Source of the DNA: Candidatus Methylobacter titanis
Lineage (GTDB): Bacteria; Pseudomonadota; Gammaproteobacteria; Methylococcales; Methylomonadaceae
DNA: 47,101 bases
NCBI GenBank assembly: GCA_029946125.1
Contig: JAQSDX010000028.1
Coordinates: 1 to 47,101 of the forward strand
Direction: 5' to 3'
Below the pieces are notes generated by a model. The model was not told the origin of the DNA. It was given only the letters and a program-made list of their open reading frames with translations, and made no database searches. The position numbers and the translations under genes were made by a program. Shown here piece after piece: positions 17,461 to 25,985 of this stretch (its first letter is position 1; every line of letters starts with the position of its first letter).

Positions 17461-18137
17461 AGGCCATGATTTTAGCGGCAGGGCGCGGCGAAAGAATGCG
17501 GCCATTAACCGACCACACGCCCAAACCTTTACTGCAAGCCGCCGGCAAACCGCTGATCGAACATACCATTAAACAACTGGTTGCCGCCGGTTTTAATGAT
17601 ATAGTCATCAATCATGCCCACCTAGGCTTACAAATAGAAGAACGGTTAGGCAACGGCAATCAGTTTGGCGCCAGCATAAATTATTCACCGGAAGGCGAAC
17701 ACGCATTGGAAACGGCGGGCGGCATCATTAACGCCTTGCCTTTATTAGGTAACGGGGTATTTTTGGTCGTCAATGGCGATATCGCCACAGACTTTGATTT
17801 TTCCGAACTCAAAAACCTGACGGTCGATTTGGCTCATCTAGTTCTGGTCGATAATCCAGCACATCACCCAGAAGGCGATTTCAGCCTGGATGATACCGGA
17901 TCTGTCGTGTCAAACAGCAGCGAACCCCTAACCTTTAGCGGAATCGGACTGTATCGCTCCGAGCTATTTAGTCACATAGCCACAGGTCCCAGTAAACTAG
18001 GACCTGTGTTACGACTGGCAATAGCAAAGGGCCGGGTTTCAGGGCAAAAAACAAACGGCTTCTGGATGGACATAGGCACACCGGAACGTTTGCAAGAACT
18101 GGATTTTTATTACACACAACAAAGGAAACGATCATGA
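17457..18137 (+). CDS. murU: MurNAc-1-phosphate uridylyltransferase MurU
   Basis: MurU makes UDP-MurNAc from MurNAc-1-phosphate and UTP, completing the AmgK bypass. It is 226 residues long. The nucleotidyltransferase signature is [20 protein letters not shown] with [16 protein letters not shown] after it; metal and sugar binding motifs are [42 protein letters not shown] and [15 protein letters not shown]. Its ATG overlaps the amgK stop, and its own stop overlaps the dodecin start at 18134-18137, so three genes are chained. RfbA/GlmU-type glucose-1-phosphate transferases are relatives, but the small size and pairing with amgK make MurU clear. Confidence 0.92.
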   Translation: MKAMILAAGRGERMRPLTDHTPKPLLQAAGKPLIEHTIKQLVAAGFNDIVINHAHLGLQIEERLGNGNQFGASINYSPEGEHALETAGGIINALPLLGNGVFLVVNGDIATDFDFSELKNLTVDLAHLVLVDNPAHHPEGDFSLDDTGSVVSNSSEPLTFSGIGLYRSELFSHIATGPSKLGPVLRLAIAKGRVSGQKTNGFWMDIGTPERLQELDFYYTQQRKRS

Positions 18138-18343
18138 CCGAACATGTTTACAAAAAAATAGAACTCACCGGCTCATCAACCATTAGTATTCAGGACGCTA
18201 TCGAAAATGCGGTAAGCAAAGCAGCCGAAACCATCACAAACATGCGCTGGCTTGAAGTTATCGAAACCCGTGGACACATAGAAAACGGCAAAGTCGCACA
18301 CTGGCAAGTCACCATTAAAATCGGCTTTGCTCTGATCGAATAA
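18134..18343 (+). CDS. Dodecin (flavin storage protein)
   Basis: A 69-residue dodecin that assembles into hollow dodecamers binding riboflavin or FMN pairs, buffering free flavin. The full family pattern is visible: [60 protein letters not shown]. Trp39 in the MRWLEV segment is the flavin-stacking residue. AAGGAA lies six bases before the ATG, and the start overlaps the murU stop. No obvious link to murein recycling is known, so co-transcription may simply be convenience. Confidence 0.93.
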   Translation: MTEHVYKKIELTGSSTISIQDAIENAVSKAAETITNMRWLEVIETRGHIENGKVAHWQVTIKIGFALIE

Positions 18344-18369
18344 AAATAGTGTCATTGAGGTGACTGCTA

Positions 18370-18993
18370 ATGAATAAACCAACCGAAAAAAGCCCAAATA
18401 CCGTATGGCACCGTGCCACCGTCACCCGGCAACGGCGCCAACAAAAAAACACGCATAAATCGGTGGTTCTTTGGTTTACCGGCCTATCCGGCTCCGGTAA
18501 ATCAACACTGGCCCATGCCGTAGAAGAACACTTGCATCAAAATGGTTTACATACCTTTGTCCTGGACGGCGATAATGTGCGCCACGGCTTGTGCAGCGAC
18601 TTGGGCTTTAGCGATAAAGACCGCAAAGAAAATATCCGCCGCATCAGTGAAACGGCAAAGCTTCTGCTTGAAGCTGGCGTGATAACGCTTACTGCATTTA
18701 TATCACCCTTTAAAGCAGAGCGCGCCATAGCAAGAAGCCTGATGCCGCATGGCGATTTTATCGAAATTTATTGCTACTGCCCGTTACCGATTTGCGAGCA
18801 ACGGGATGTTAAAGGACTTTATAAAAAAGCGCGGCAAGGCGAAATAAAAGACTTTACCGGCATTTCTTCGCCTTACGAAGAACCTGAAAACCCGGAGTTA
18901 AAAATCGATACCAGCCAACTTTCGCTCGAACAGAGCATACAGCAAGTCATGTCGCTATTACGCGCTCGAAACATCTTATCCGTTCAGGAATAA
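18370..18993 (+). CDS. cysC: Adenylyl-sulfate (APS) kinase
   Basis: CysC phosphorylates adenosine 5'-phosphosulfate to PAPS for sulfate reduction or sulfation. This 207-residue protein has a P-loop GLSGSGKST at about 38-46, the APS-binding [74 protein letters not shown] and [18 protein letters not shown], all standard. GAGGTG sits upstream of the ATG. It is unusual for not being next to cysDN; instead it lies between dodecin and a DHH phosphoesterase, 4 bases before the latter. A DHH enzyme of the NrnA/pAp-phosphatase group would deal with the pAp left after PAPS use, which could explain the pairing, but this is an inference. Confidence 0.93.
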   Translation: MNKPTEKSPNTVWHRATVTRQRRQQKNTHKSVVLWFTGLSGSGKSTLAHAVEEHLHQNGLHTFVLDGDNVRHGLCSDLGFSDKDRKENIRRISETAKLLLEAGVITLTAFISPFKAERAIARSLMPHGDFIEIYCYCPLPICEQRDVKGLYKKARQGEIKDFTGISSPYEEPENPELKIDTSQLSLEQSIQQVMSLLRARNILSVQE

Positions 18994-18997
18994 GCGC

Positions 18998-19969
18998 ATG
19001 CATTTCGATGTTTTCAATGGCGACGCTGACGGTATTTGTGCACTGATTCAACTGCGCCTCGATCAACCGCTGGCATCAAAACTCATTACCGGCATTAAAC
19101 GCGACATCCAACTACTCGATAAATTTACCGCAAGCTCAGGCGACTACGTCACCGTGCTGGATATTTCCCTGCAACAAAACAGCGCTCGGGTTAATGCGTT
19201 TTTAAACAACGGGGCGCATATTTTTTATGTAGATCACCACCAGTCGGGCGACATTCAAAAGCATCCCCATCTAAAAACGCTGATTAATACCGACAGCGCC
19301 GTCTGTACCAGCCTGCTAATCAATCAGCACCTAAAAGGGAAATACCCGTTGTGGGCGATAACAGCCGCCTTTGGCGACAACCTGAACCACAGCGCCGAAC
19401 AATTGGCCGCCACCCTAAACCTAAATCCAGCAAAGCTCGACATCCTGAAAAACCTAGGTATTTATATTAATTATAACGGTTACGGCAGCTGCATGGCTGA
19501 CCTGCATTTTGCGCCGGATAAACTGTATCTGGAAATGGCCGATTTCCAATCGCCTTTTGACTTTATCAGCGACAATCCGCACCTCTTTGCTCAACTGCAA
19601 CAGGGCTACCAAGAAGACATGACTAATGCCAGGAGCATTCATCCTGAATACCAAAGCGATGCGGTCGCTGTATTCATCCTGCCTGACACTCTCTGGGCAA
19701 GACGCGTTAACGGCGCATTCGGCAATGATTTAGCCAACCTAAATCCTGCCAAAGCCCATGCCGTGATCACTTATAACCAGGACAATAGTTATCAAGTTGG
19801 CGTCAGAGCGCCAGCATGTTACAAAAATCAGCCCAATAAAGCCGGCGCTGACGAACTATGTTCCAACTTTCCAAGCGGCGGCGGACGCAAAGCTGCTGCC
19901 GGCATCAATCATTTACCTTCCGATCAGCTTAATGTTTTCATTCAAAAGTTTGAGAAATTTTATTCCTGA
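18998..19969 (+). CDS. DHH/DHHA1-family phosphoesterase
   Basis: A 323-residue protein of the DHH phosphoesterase superfamily. N-terminal motif I is MHFDVFNGDADGICALIQLR, motif II VTVLDISLQQN, and motif III FYVDHHQSGDI with the DHH triad (about residues 77-81). A metal-ligand region ITAAFGDNL follows, and the C-terminal end FPSGGGRKAAAGINHLP is the glycine-rich DHHA1 substrate loop. Relatives include nano-RNase/pAp phosphatase NrnA and RecJ; the length near 320 fits NrnA. The AGGA box sits 9 bases before the ATG, and it starts 4 bases after cysC. A pAp phosphatase acting after PAPS-using reactions would fit the neighbour; the substrate is not shown by the sequence. Confidence 0.8.
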   Translation: MHFDVFNGDADGICALIQLRLDQPLASKLITGIKRDIQLLDKFTASSGDYVTVLDISLQQNSARVNAFLNNGAHIFYVDHHQSGDIQKHPHLKTLINTDSAVCTSLLINQHLKGKYPLWAITAAFGDNLNHSAEQLAATLNLNPAKLDILKNLGIYINYNGYGSCMADLHFAPDKLYLEMADFQSPFDFISDNPHLFAQLQQGYQEDMTNARSIHPEYQSDAVAVFILPDTLWARRVNGAFGNDLANLNPAKAHAVITYNQDNSYQVGVRAPACYKNQPNKAGADELCSNFPSGGGRKAAAGINHLPSDQLNVFIQKFEKFYS

Positions 19970-20016
19970 GTAGCTGATACAATAAAACGCCAACCAGACC
20001 GCCGGAATCAACACGC

Positions 20017-23000
20017 ATGAACTCATTGACCCATACAACCCGCGCAGATTCATCCATCCCCAACCGACTGGAAAAACTGCAATACATTAACCTGCAACTG
20101 GCAGCGCTGGGTCAACCAACCTGTGCCGTAGAAAACGACCCGCAATATCTTAAAATTGCCGATGGTTTGTTAAAGAACTATTCCCAGCAACGTCGCCTGC
20201 TGGCACTGACCAACTACCGCTGTCCGGCCGACCGACGCATACAGGATTTCCTTAACCATTACTTGACTGAAAACGGCGTATCCGTTGATCAGAATGCATC
20301 CATCAGTTTGCCGGGTGAAACCTTTGTGCTGGAACAGAAAGGACTGGCAAGGGAACTATCCCTGCCCTTCCAACACAACGAATTTCATTCGGCTTATATC
20401 GACTCTTACCGGATACAGCAAGGGGTGCTGCATAATCCGCAAAATGACCGGCGCACCACCAAAGGCGTGTTCCATATTGCCGCCGGTGGGCTTCCGGTTC
20501 CGGCTGATAAAAACGAAGTGCCGGTCGCGACTTACGCGGCGCTGCTCCGCGAAGCACTTTCGCCTCCGGCCGACCTTTTGAACCTGCCTTTTACCAGCGC
20601 CCAACAAAACAGCGCAAAACTCTGGGTGTCGTCGCTGATGCGGCCTATCGTGTGCCCGGAAATTTCCGATACTATGTCGGTCAAAACTATGGAAGTCCGT
20701 TTTTTTGCACCCGGCGGACTGGTCGCCAACCTGGATTTTGTTGAATCCATTTTCGGCAATGCAGGCAACCCGTTTCTGCCCGAGAACGATGCTGCATTAG
20801 ATAACGCTCATTGGACCGGACATACCGGCTGCATTATTCTGGCGCCGCATCTGGTTCATTGCCGCAAACAAGCGCTGGGACTGCCGCATGTTGATGATGC
20901 CACCGAGCGCCAGCGTAAAGACGGCATGTGCTGGGAGCATGAAAATGATCTGTACAATAACGGCCAGCCGTTTAAACTGGTCTGCCGCAACATACAGGGC
21001 GTGATTGTCACTATCATTGCCGATAACTATTTCGGCTACAGCAAAAAGGAAATCAAATCCCAGATCAGTTATTCGGCTAATTTATACGGCGGCTGTGAAG
21101 AAGAACATTCAGGAGGTGCGCTGGCTTTCCCTAGAGTCATCCTTGGGGAAATCTTTTTACCGCATAGTTCCTTTATCGGCGAACAGTATTCTTTCGATAA
21201 AGTTTGTCGGCAACTGGCGGCTGTCATAGAGACTAATGAACAAGGCTACGCTATTGATAAGAACCATGCCGACATCATTTACATCCCCAATTCGGCAAAG
21301 ATCAACATTCAACTACAGCAAATCAGCTGGACGCATAACAGGCAGCCGCAAACACTTAAACTGCTATTCAACCACACTTATGTGTATCCCAATGGCTTTA
21401 AAGTCCACATGGAACGTCACCCTAATGCGCCCAGCTGGCGTTTGATCGGCACCCATCAGGAAGGCACTTTTTGTCATAAACCGAGTACGGTATCCGGAGG
21501 TGGCAAGTCGGAAATCTCAAAATCCATTGCTGGAGCGACTATTTTTGGCGCCGTCTTTATCGATAATTTCGACAAAGACATGGCGATAGTCACCCAACTA
21601 TTCGAATACGATTACTCCTCCCGATTTCGAGATCCGGCACTGCATGGTCTTGATCAACGTCGCTTACTCAGCAGCGAACGCAGCCTGGGTTCGGTAATCA
21701 AGCTATTGACGCCATCGGTAAGCCAATATTCGGATGTTTATAACCGATGGCTGGAGGAAATTCCCCGGCATATTCTGGCTGTGGTACTGATGATTAAACG
21801 TTTTTACAAGGAAGAATGGCAGTCAGACTGGATGAAATATTTCTCCGTTGATATGGTCAACAGCCATCCTGGCAACGAACTGAAATTTCAAGACCGTAAA
21901 CTGATTGCCAGCTATCTGCGCGTAGGTTTTGATGAAAAAGGTGCTTGGCGGGTATTCAAACTGCGCCAGGATTTTATCGCCTCGGCCAAAGTCCAGATGG
22001 AAGATGATATTTCCGCATCCACCGTGGTGCCTGTCCGTTATTTAACCGGACTTAATCCCGACTATAAAAACCCCAGCGTTAAACTGGTCGAAAACTGCGA
22101 ACAAAGCTTCTTTCAGCGTCCTGATGATGCGATTCATCGGGGTACCGATTTACAGACCGAACTGGATTTTTCGGGTACCGATAACTTCATCTCCAATTTT
22201 CAAGCGCTAACCCCGGAAGACGCCCGCGAATTTATCGAAGATGTTATTCACTTCGACAAATTCAGCGCACCGATGCAAAACGTCATCACCCAGGCCGCAA
22301 AAGGCAAAGCAGGCGAGTACTTCGTATCCTCGGCGCATCCTCGTCTGGTTGACGGCAAACCCAGTCTCAATGTCCGCTACCTGCAACTGCGTCCAGACAT
22401 TGCCGACCCAAAAGCACGTTATATTGCCGAGCAATCCACCCGTTTAGCACGGGGTCTTAATGCCGATCAAACCGTTTATTTTCCGGTTAATTCGGTATTG
22501 ACTGGACGGCGCAATAATCCTGCCGACCTGGAGGCGGGCATCCGGCCGCTGGCTATCTATAATCCAATTCATTACCAGGAATTGCCTGAGCTGTTTATGG
22601 ATTTTATTTGCAGCCTGACCGGAAAATCGCCCTCTACAACCGGCGCGGGCTCCGAAGGCGCATTGACCAAAGGCCCGTTCAATGCCGTATCTGCGACCGC
22701 CGACCTGAACACCGCACTGGTTTCATTTATGCTGTGCGGCTACGACGGCTTTTCTACAGCGGCGGGATTCATCGGTTCACAGCGTCGAATTGATCATGAC
22801 ATCAGCTTGCTGATTCCGGAAATCTGGTCACGCTTGCCGGTAGCCGAGCGCGACCCGCAGTATTTGATTAAACAGGGACAATTGGAAAAACTGGAAGATT
22901 TTGAATACGAGGGTCGCACTGTTTTCCAAAGCCGTCTGGGTTACCGTATTACCGAACGCTTTGTGCATACCAATTTCGGCAAAATGTTCGATTACCCAAC

Positions 23001-23556
23001 CGCAGTATTCGACGAAGCCATGTTGAAACCGGAAACACAAGATCTGCCGAGCTATGTTGACGGTATCGACAATGTTTTTGAGGCGCAGCAACGGGTAGCG
23101 CAACTGTATTTTCAGGACGGCTCCATTGATGACGCCTGTCCGTCTTTAAAAGCACTGCTGCACATCATGGCTCACGGTCATTATGCCGGCAAAACCATCA
23201 GCGACCCGGATATTCGCACCCTGTTTACCCGCGACTATTTACTACAAAGCGACTGGTATCAACAACGCCTTGAGATTAAACAGCAACGCGACAGCAAACT
23301 GTGGCAACAACACCAGACTTATATCCAGCAACAATTGAGGGCAACGGAACAGAACGATTCATCACAGGCTGCCCTTGCCTGTGTCCCTTCGGACGCTTTG
23401 CGTGCCAATCCGCTCCTGACGGATTGGTCGACCGTTCGCGCCGAGTTAAATCAAAAACTCGAAGCGGCAGAACGGATGCTGGCCGAGATCAACGATCCGG
23501 CTTATCTGCAACAGCTACAAGGAACTTTAGGGGCGGATTGGGTGCATCATTCGTAG
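20017..23556 (+). CDS. Very large protein, probable pyrophosphate-type PEP carboxykinase
   Basis: This 1179-residue cytoplasmic protein has no signal peptide or membrane segment. Its length fits the pyrophosphate-dependent PEP carboxykinases (EC 4.1.1.38, about 1100-1200 residues) described in Entamoeba and Propionibacterium. The region YGGCEEEHSGGALAFPRVIL (about 354-373) resembles the GYGGNSLLGKKCFALRIA substrate segment of GTP-type PEPCK. KPSTVSGGGKSEISKS (about 488-503) stands where the PEPCK P-loop lies, and GAVFIDNFDKDMAIV (about 511-525) where kinase motif 2 lies. A C-terminal segment GAGSEGALTKGPFNAVSATA (about 881-900) is strikingly conserved-looking. The enzyme would interconvert oxaloacetate and PEP with PPi. 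Identification rests on recall of motifs and length. It is the last of the amgK-murU-dodecin-cysC-DHH run, 47 bases after the DHH gene. Confidence 0.6.
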   Translation: MNSLTHTTRADSSIPNRLEKLQYINLQLAALGQPTCAVENDPQYLKIADGLLKNYSQQRRLLALTNYRCPADRRIQDFLNHYLTENGVSVDQNASISLPGETFVLEQKGLARELSLPFQHNEFHSAYIDSYRIQQGVLHNPQNDRRTTKGVFHIAAGGLPVPADKNEVPVATYAALLREALSPPADLLNLPFTSAQQNSAKLWVSSLMRPIVCPEISDTMSVKTMEVRFFAPGGLVANLDFVESIFGNAGNPFLPENDAALDNAHWTGHTGCIILAPHLVHCRKQALGLPHVDDATERQRKDGMCWEHENDLYNNGQPFKLVCRNIQGVIVTIIADNYFGYSKKEIKSQISYSANLYGGCEEEHSGGALAFPRVILGEIFLPHSSFIGEQYSFDKVCRQLAAVIETNEQGYAIDKNHADIIYIPNSAKINIQLQQISWTHNRQPQTLKLLFNHTYVYPNGFKVHMERHPNAPSWRLIGTHQEGTFCHKPSTVSGGGKSEISKSIAGATIFGAVFIDNFDKDMAIVTQLFEYDYSSRFRDPALHGLDQRRLLSSERSLGSVIKLLTPSVSQYSDVYNRWLEEIPRHILAVVLMIKRFYKEEWQSDWMKYFSVDMVNSHPGNELKFQDRKLIASYLRVGFDEKGAWRVFKLRQDFIASAKVQMEDDISASTVVPVRYLTGLNPDYKNPSVKLVENCEQSFFQRPDDAIHRGTDLQTELDFSGTDNFISNFQALTPEDAREFIEDVIHFDKFSAPMQNVITQAAKGKAGEYFVSSAHPRLVDGKPSLNVRYLQLRPDIADPKARYIAEQSTRLARGLNADQTVYFPVNSVLTGRRNNPADLEAGIRPLAIYNPIHYQELPELFMDFICSLTGKSPSTTGAGSEGALTKGPFNAVSATADLNTALVSFMLCGYDGFSTAAGFIGSQRRIDHDISLLIPEIWSRLPVAERDPQYLIKQGQLEKLEDFEYEGRTVFQSRLGYRITERFVHTNFGKMFDYPTAVFDEAMLKPETQDLPSYVDGIDNVFEAQQRVAQLYFQDGSIDDACPSLKALLHIMAHGHYAGKTISDPDIRTLFTRDYLLQSDWYQQRLEIKQQRDSKLWQQHQTYIQQQLRATEQNDSSQAALACVPSDALRANPLLTDWSTVRAELNQKLEAAERMLAEINDPAYLQQLQGTLGADWVHHS

Positions 23557-23610
23557 GTAAGAGAATAAGCCGGTTTTGAGCGACACCAGAAACGACTGTT
23601 TCCGGGAATT

Positions 23611-23676
23611 ACCACGAAGAACACGAAGTTCTCAACATATTGTTATTTGCTTTATGTCCTTCGTGTCTTCTGCGGT
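23611..23676. repeat. Inverted pair of a dispersed CCACGAAGACACGAA-type repeat
   Basis: The left arm 23611-23628 (ACCACGAAGAACACGAAG) and right arm 23659-23676 (CTTCGTGTCTTCTGCGGT) are inverted copies of one unit, 30 bases apart, just downstream of the large PEPCK-like gene. Single copies recur at 25527-25545 and 32575-32587. It may serve as a transcription end or be a selfish palindromic repeat. Confidence 0.6.
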
Positions 23677-23747
23677 AAATAATGCCTATCTACTGGGATA
23701 GAAAACCAAGGGCCGAAGCAAAAAACAAGCGACTTAAACTTCAGTTT

Positions 23748-24122
23748 TCAGGACGTAACAAGACTTTCCGTAATAAACCGAACCAGTTGTTCATGTCCGT
23801 TATTTTCAATATCTGCATAGCGCAGTCCAATTTTGCACTGATCGCTGGACATACGCCGAGAAAAAACCACATGGCACCGTGCGACTATCTTGGATAACGA
23901 CTCATCATTAGACAGATTCAGCTCGACAAACACGGATACCGGTCTGCCGTCACGGACAAAACTCCCTCCCGGCGTAATCATGTTCCGTTGTCTGATATTA
24001 CACGCTACACTTAGTCCGCCCTTGGATACATCTATCACAACCACCTTAATGCACACGCCATCCCCGATAGTAACCATGGCGGAAATCTGTACAGGAATCC
24101 TTTGATAAAACCTACGCTCCAT
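23748..24122 (-). CDS. PilZ-domain protein
   Basis: A single-domain PilZ protein of about 124 residues, a likely cyclic-di-GMP receptor. The two binding motifs are visible: RRFYQR (the RxxxR-type box) near the start and DVSKGGLSV (the D/NxSxxG box) about 30 residues later. The strand order SKIVARCHVVFSRR and CKIGLRYADI then completes the barrel. I start it at the ATG at 24122 (MERRFYQRIPV), the usual PilZ opening; a GTG at 24134 would add four residues. Downstream partners are unknown because neighbouring genes are metabolic. It is followed on the same strand by no close gene. Confidence 0.85.
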   Translation of the reverse strand: MERRFYQRIPVQISAMVTIGDGVCIKVVVIDVSKGGLSVACNIRQRNMITPGGSFVRDGRPVSVFVELNLSNDESLSKIVARCHVVFSRRMSSDQCKIGLRYADIENNGHEQLVRFITESLVTS

Positions 24123-24250
24123 AACTATCCACACTTAACTCTTATCAAAATTACTTAAAAATTTCAGTTTAAAAAATTATTCCGCTGTAATTTAAGCAGT
24201 TTTCACCACGCAGCCATAATTTTATGGTTCACCGTGCTTTTGCCTAACAA

Positions 24251-25471
24251 TCAAATAATCGGTTCGCCTTTGGCTAGCTTCGGTAAATTGCCTTCCAAAC
24301 CCATCGCACTGCGCATCACTTTATTTTTAGCGGGTAAAATCCGCTCGGCTAAGCCCAGTCCAAAGTTGCGTAAGAACTTGACCGGCAACGCCTGATTGCT
24401 GAACACTCGGTAAAAAACATCCATGACCGTCATCATTTTCAGGTTTTCATTGCGGCGCATTTTTTCGTAACGCCTTAAAACCGTCAAATCACCCAACTCA
24501 AGACCTTGCTTATGAGCCTCAATGAGAACCTCACCCAAGGCCGCCGCATCCAACAAACCGATATTAACACCCTGCCCTGCCAACGGATTAATCATATGCG
24601 CCGCATCACCTACCAGAGCTACGCCGGGTTTAACATAGCTTTGCGCATGTTGACGTTTCAACGGAAAACTCGCCGTTCCCAAGATAGCATTAACCTTGCC
24701 CAGACAATCAGGAAACGTTGCTGTCAATTCGCGTAGCAAATCATCCTTAGGCAATGCTTTCAACCGGCTTATCTCATCCGGAGAGTTATACCAGACTATT
24801 GATCCGTAATGCCCGGTTAACGGCAAAAATGCCTGCGGCCCGCTAGGAACAAAGCGCTGCCAAGTTATATCCTGCTGCCCGTAATCGGTTGCGATATAAA
24901 TCACCAGCGCATGCTGCTTATAATCCCAACTGCTTACGCCCAAACCCACTGTTTGCCTAACTCTGGATTGACCGCCATCTGCGGCAACCAACAATTTTGC
25001 CGACAAAATACGGCCATCAGCCAATTCCACTACGGTCAGGTTTCCAGCAGAATAGTTGATTTTATCAATGGTAGCCGGGCACATCAGTTCGATATTGGCA
25101 AAATCGTGTAAGCGCTCCAATAACGCCAGTTGAGTCACCCTGTTTTCAACGATATAACCCAATTCGGAATAATGAATATCATCGCTGCAAAATTCGGTAT
25201 CCCCTGCGGTTTCCCAGACGCGCATCCTGCGAAATGGACAAAGCCTGCGCTTGACCACACCATTCCAGGCACCTACAGTTTCAAGGATATTTTTTGACGC
25301 AATACTCAGCGCAGAAACCCGTAAATCATGCGGCTGATCGGCAGAAAAAGCTTGCGGAGGAACACTTTCTATCACCGCCACTTTCAATGAGCTTCCGCCA
25401 AGACTACAGGCAACGGCAGCGCCAACCATGCCCCCGCCAACAATTACAACATCAAAATTTTCTTTCATCAT
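24251..25471 (-). CDS. ubiF: Ubiquinone hydroxylase, UbiF type (UbiH/Coq6 family)
   Basis: A 406-residue FAD monooxygenase of aerobic ubiquinone synthesis. The Rossmann motif VVIVGGGMVGAAVACSL is at about 8-24, the second motif VAADGGQSRVRQTVGLGV in the middle, and the FAD/ribityl motif GVALVGDAAHMINPLAGQGV near residue 285. It resembles E. coli UbiF more than UbiH: TWQRFVPSGPQAFLPL followed by VWYNSP matches UbiF TWQQFTPDGPRAFLPL and VWYDSP, and the end VKFLRNFGLGLAERI matches RFMRNLGLMAAER. UbiF hydroxylates C6 of the demethoxyubiquinone ring. UbiM-like broad hydroxylases are an alternative. Confidence 0.82.
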   Translation of the reverse strand: MMKENFDVVIVGGGMVGAAVACSLGGSSLKVAVIESVPPQAFSADQPHDLRVSALSIASKNILETVGAWNGVVKRRLCPFRRMRVWETAGDTEFCSDDIHYSELGYIVENRVTQLALLERLHDFANIELMCPATIDKINYSAGNLTVVELADGRILSAKLLVAADGGQSRVRQTVGLGVSSWDYKQHALVIYIATDYGQQDITWQRFVPSGPQAFLPLTGHYGSIVWYNSPDEISRLKALPKDDLLRELTATFPDCLGKVNAILGTASFPLKRQHAQSYVKPGVALVGDAAHMINPLAGQGVNIGLLDAAALGEVLIEAHKQGLELGDLTVLRRYEKMRRNENLKMMTVMDVFYRVFSNQALPVKFLRNFGLGLAERILPAKNKVMRSAMGLEGNLPKLAKGEPII

Positions 25472-25842
25472 TAACCAGTCAACATATGAATTTACTTAAC
25501 GCTAGAGTAAGCAGATTGATTATTAAACCACGAAGACACGAAAAACCCAGGTAAAATCGGTAACTATTCAGCCTTATTCCTCGCTTCATTTAGTTTTGTA
25601 GCCCCGCTTGAACCCCAAAAATCACCGTCAGCATAATTCAAAGCATGCTTTTGCACTTTCAGCCGTGTTATTAAACAGCGGAACGAGCGTCGACACGAGT
25701 GAATAAACTGAATATTCTATTTCATTAAAACAACCGAAATAAACACCGCATCTGTATAAATCGTCAATAAAAGACCTCTGCCAATCTCATAATTATGAAC
25801 AGTAACCAACACTGTTTACTAGTGCTGGCGACAAAAGACTAC
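25472..25842. other. Intergenic stretch between ubiF and the gltB promoter
   Basis: About 370 bases without a gene. It contains one copy of the dispersed repeat (25527-25545, ACCACGAAGACACGAAAAA) and AT-rich text that likely carries the ubiF promoter on the minus strand. Nothing else is clear. Confidence 0.5.
25527..25545. repeat. Single copy of the dispersed CCACGAAGACACGAA repeat
   Basis: ACCACGAAGACACGAAAAA, closely matching the arms at 23611-23676 and, in reverse, 32575-32587. It lies upstream of ubiF and the gltB leader. Confidence 0.55.
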
Positions 25843-25871
25843 GTGACAGAATTATCTGTCATCCGTATAAT
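25843..25871 (+). promoter_or_regulatory. Strong sigma70-like promoter of gltBD
   Basis: GTGACA (25843-25848; consensus TTGACA), a 17-base spacer, and a perfect TATAAT (25866-25871). Transcription would start near 25878, giving a leader of about 108 bases before the gltB ATG. This is the best promoter match I found in the window. Confidence 0.75.
25844..25861. promoter_or_regulatory. Palindromic operator candidate over the gltB -35 region
   Basis: TGACAGAATTATCTGTCA is a perfect inverted repeat of TGACAGA and TCTGTCA around ATTA. It covers the -35 box and most of the spacer, where a bound repressor would block RNA polymerase. The regulator is unknown. Confidence 0.6.
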
Positions 25872-25883
25872 TAGACAATTTTG

Positions 25884-25925
25884 CCGCCCCTGCGACGGCT
25901 GATGCGAGCATCAAAACAGGTGCGG
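25884..25925 (+). promoter_or_regulatory. Structured 5' leader element of gltBD
   Basis: CCGCCCCTG (25884-25892) can pair with CAGGTGCGG (25917-25925) at eight of nine positions. The enclosed bases contain a 5-bp hairpin TGATG-CGAG-CATCA (25900-25913). It begins about six bases after the predicted transcription start and ends five bases before a terminator-like hairpin, a layout like a sensing domain plus expression platform. It does not match the glnA or downstream-peptide glutamine motifs as I remember them. Confidence 0.55.
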
Positions 25926-25929
25926 AACG

Positions 25930-25963
25930 AGGGTTATTAACGTAAAAAAATAATAACCCTTTT
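25930..25963 (+). terminator. Terminator-like hairpin in the gltB leader
   Basis: AGGGTTATTA (25930-25939) and TAATAACCCT (25951-25960) form a perfect 10-bp stem with an 11-base loop, followed by TTT and a T-rich stretch. It lies about 22 bases upstream of the gltB ATG and downstream of the promoter, so it can only act on gltBD transcripts: attenuation or translation control. Confidence 0.55.
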
Positions 25964-25985
25964 GTAATATTTTTCAGAGGTGACA

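Noticed and set aside
25884-25963. gltB leader as the known glnA or downstream-peptide glutamine riboswitch
   Set aside because: I cannot find the conserved core bases I remember for those motifs; the leader is reported as an unclassified candidate.
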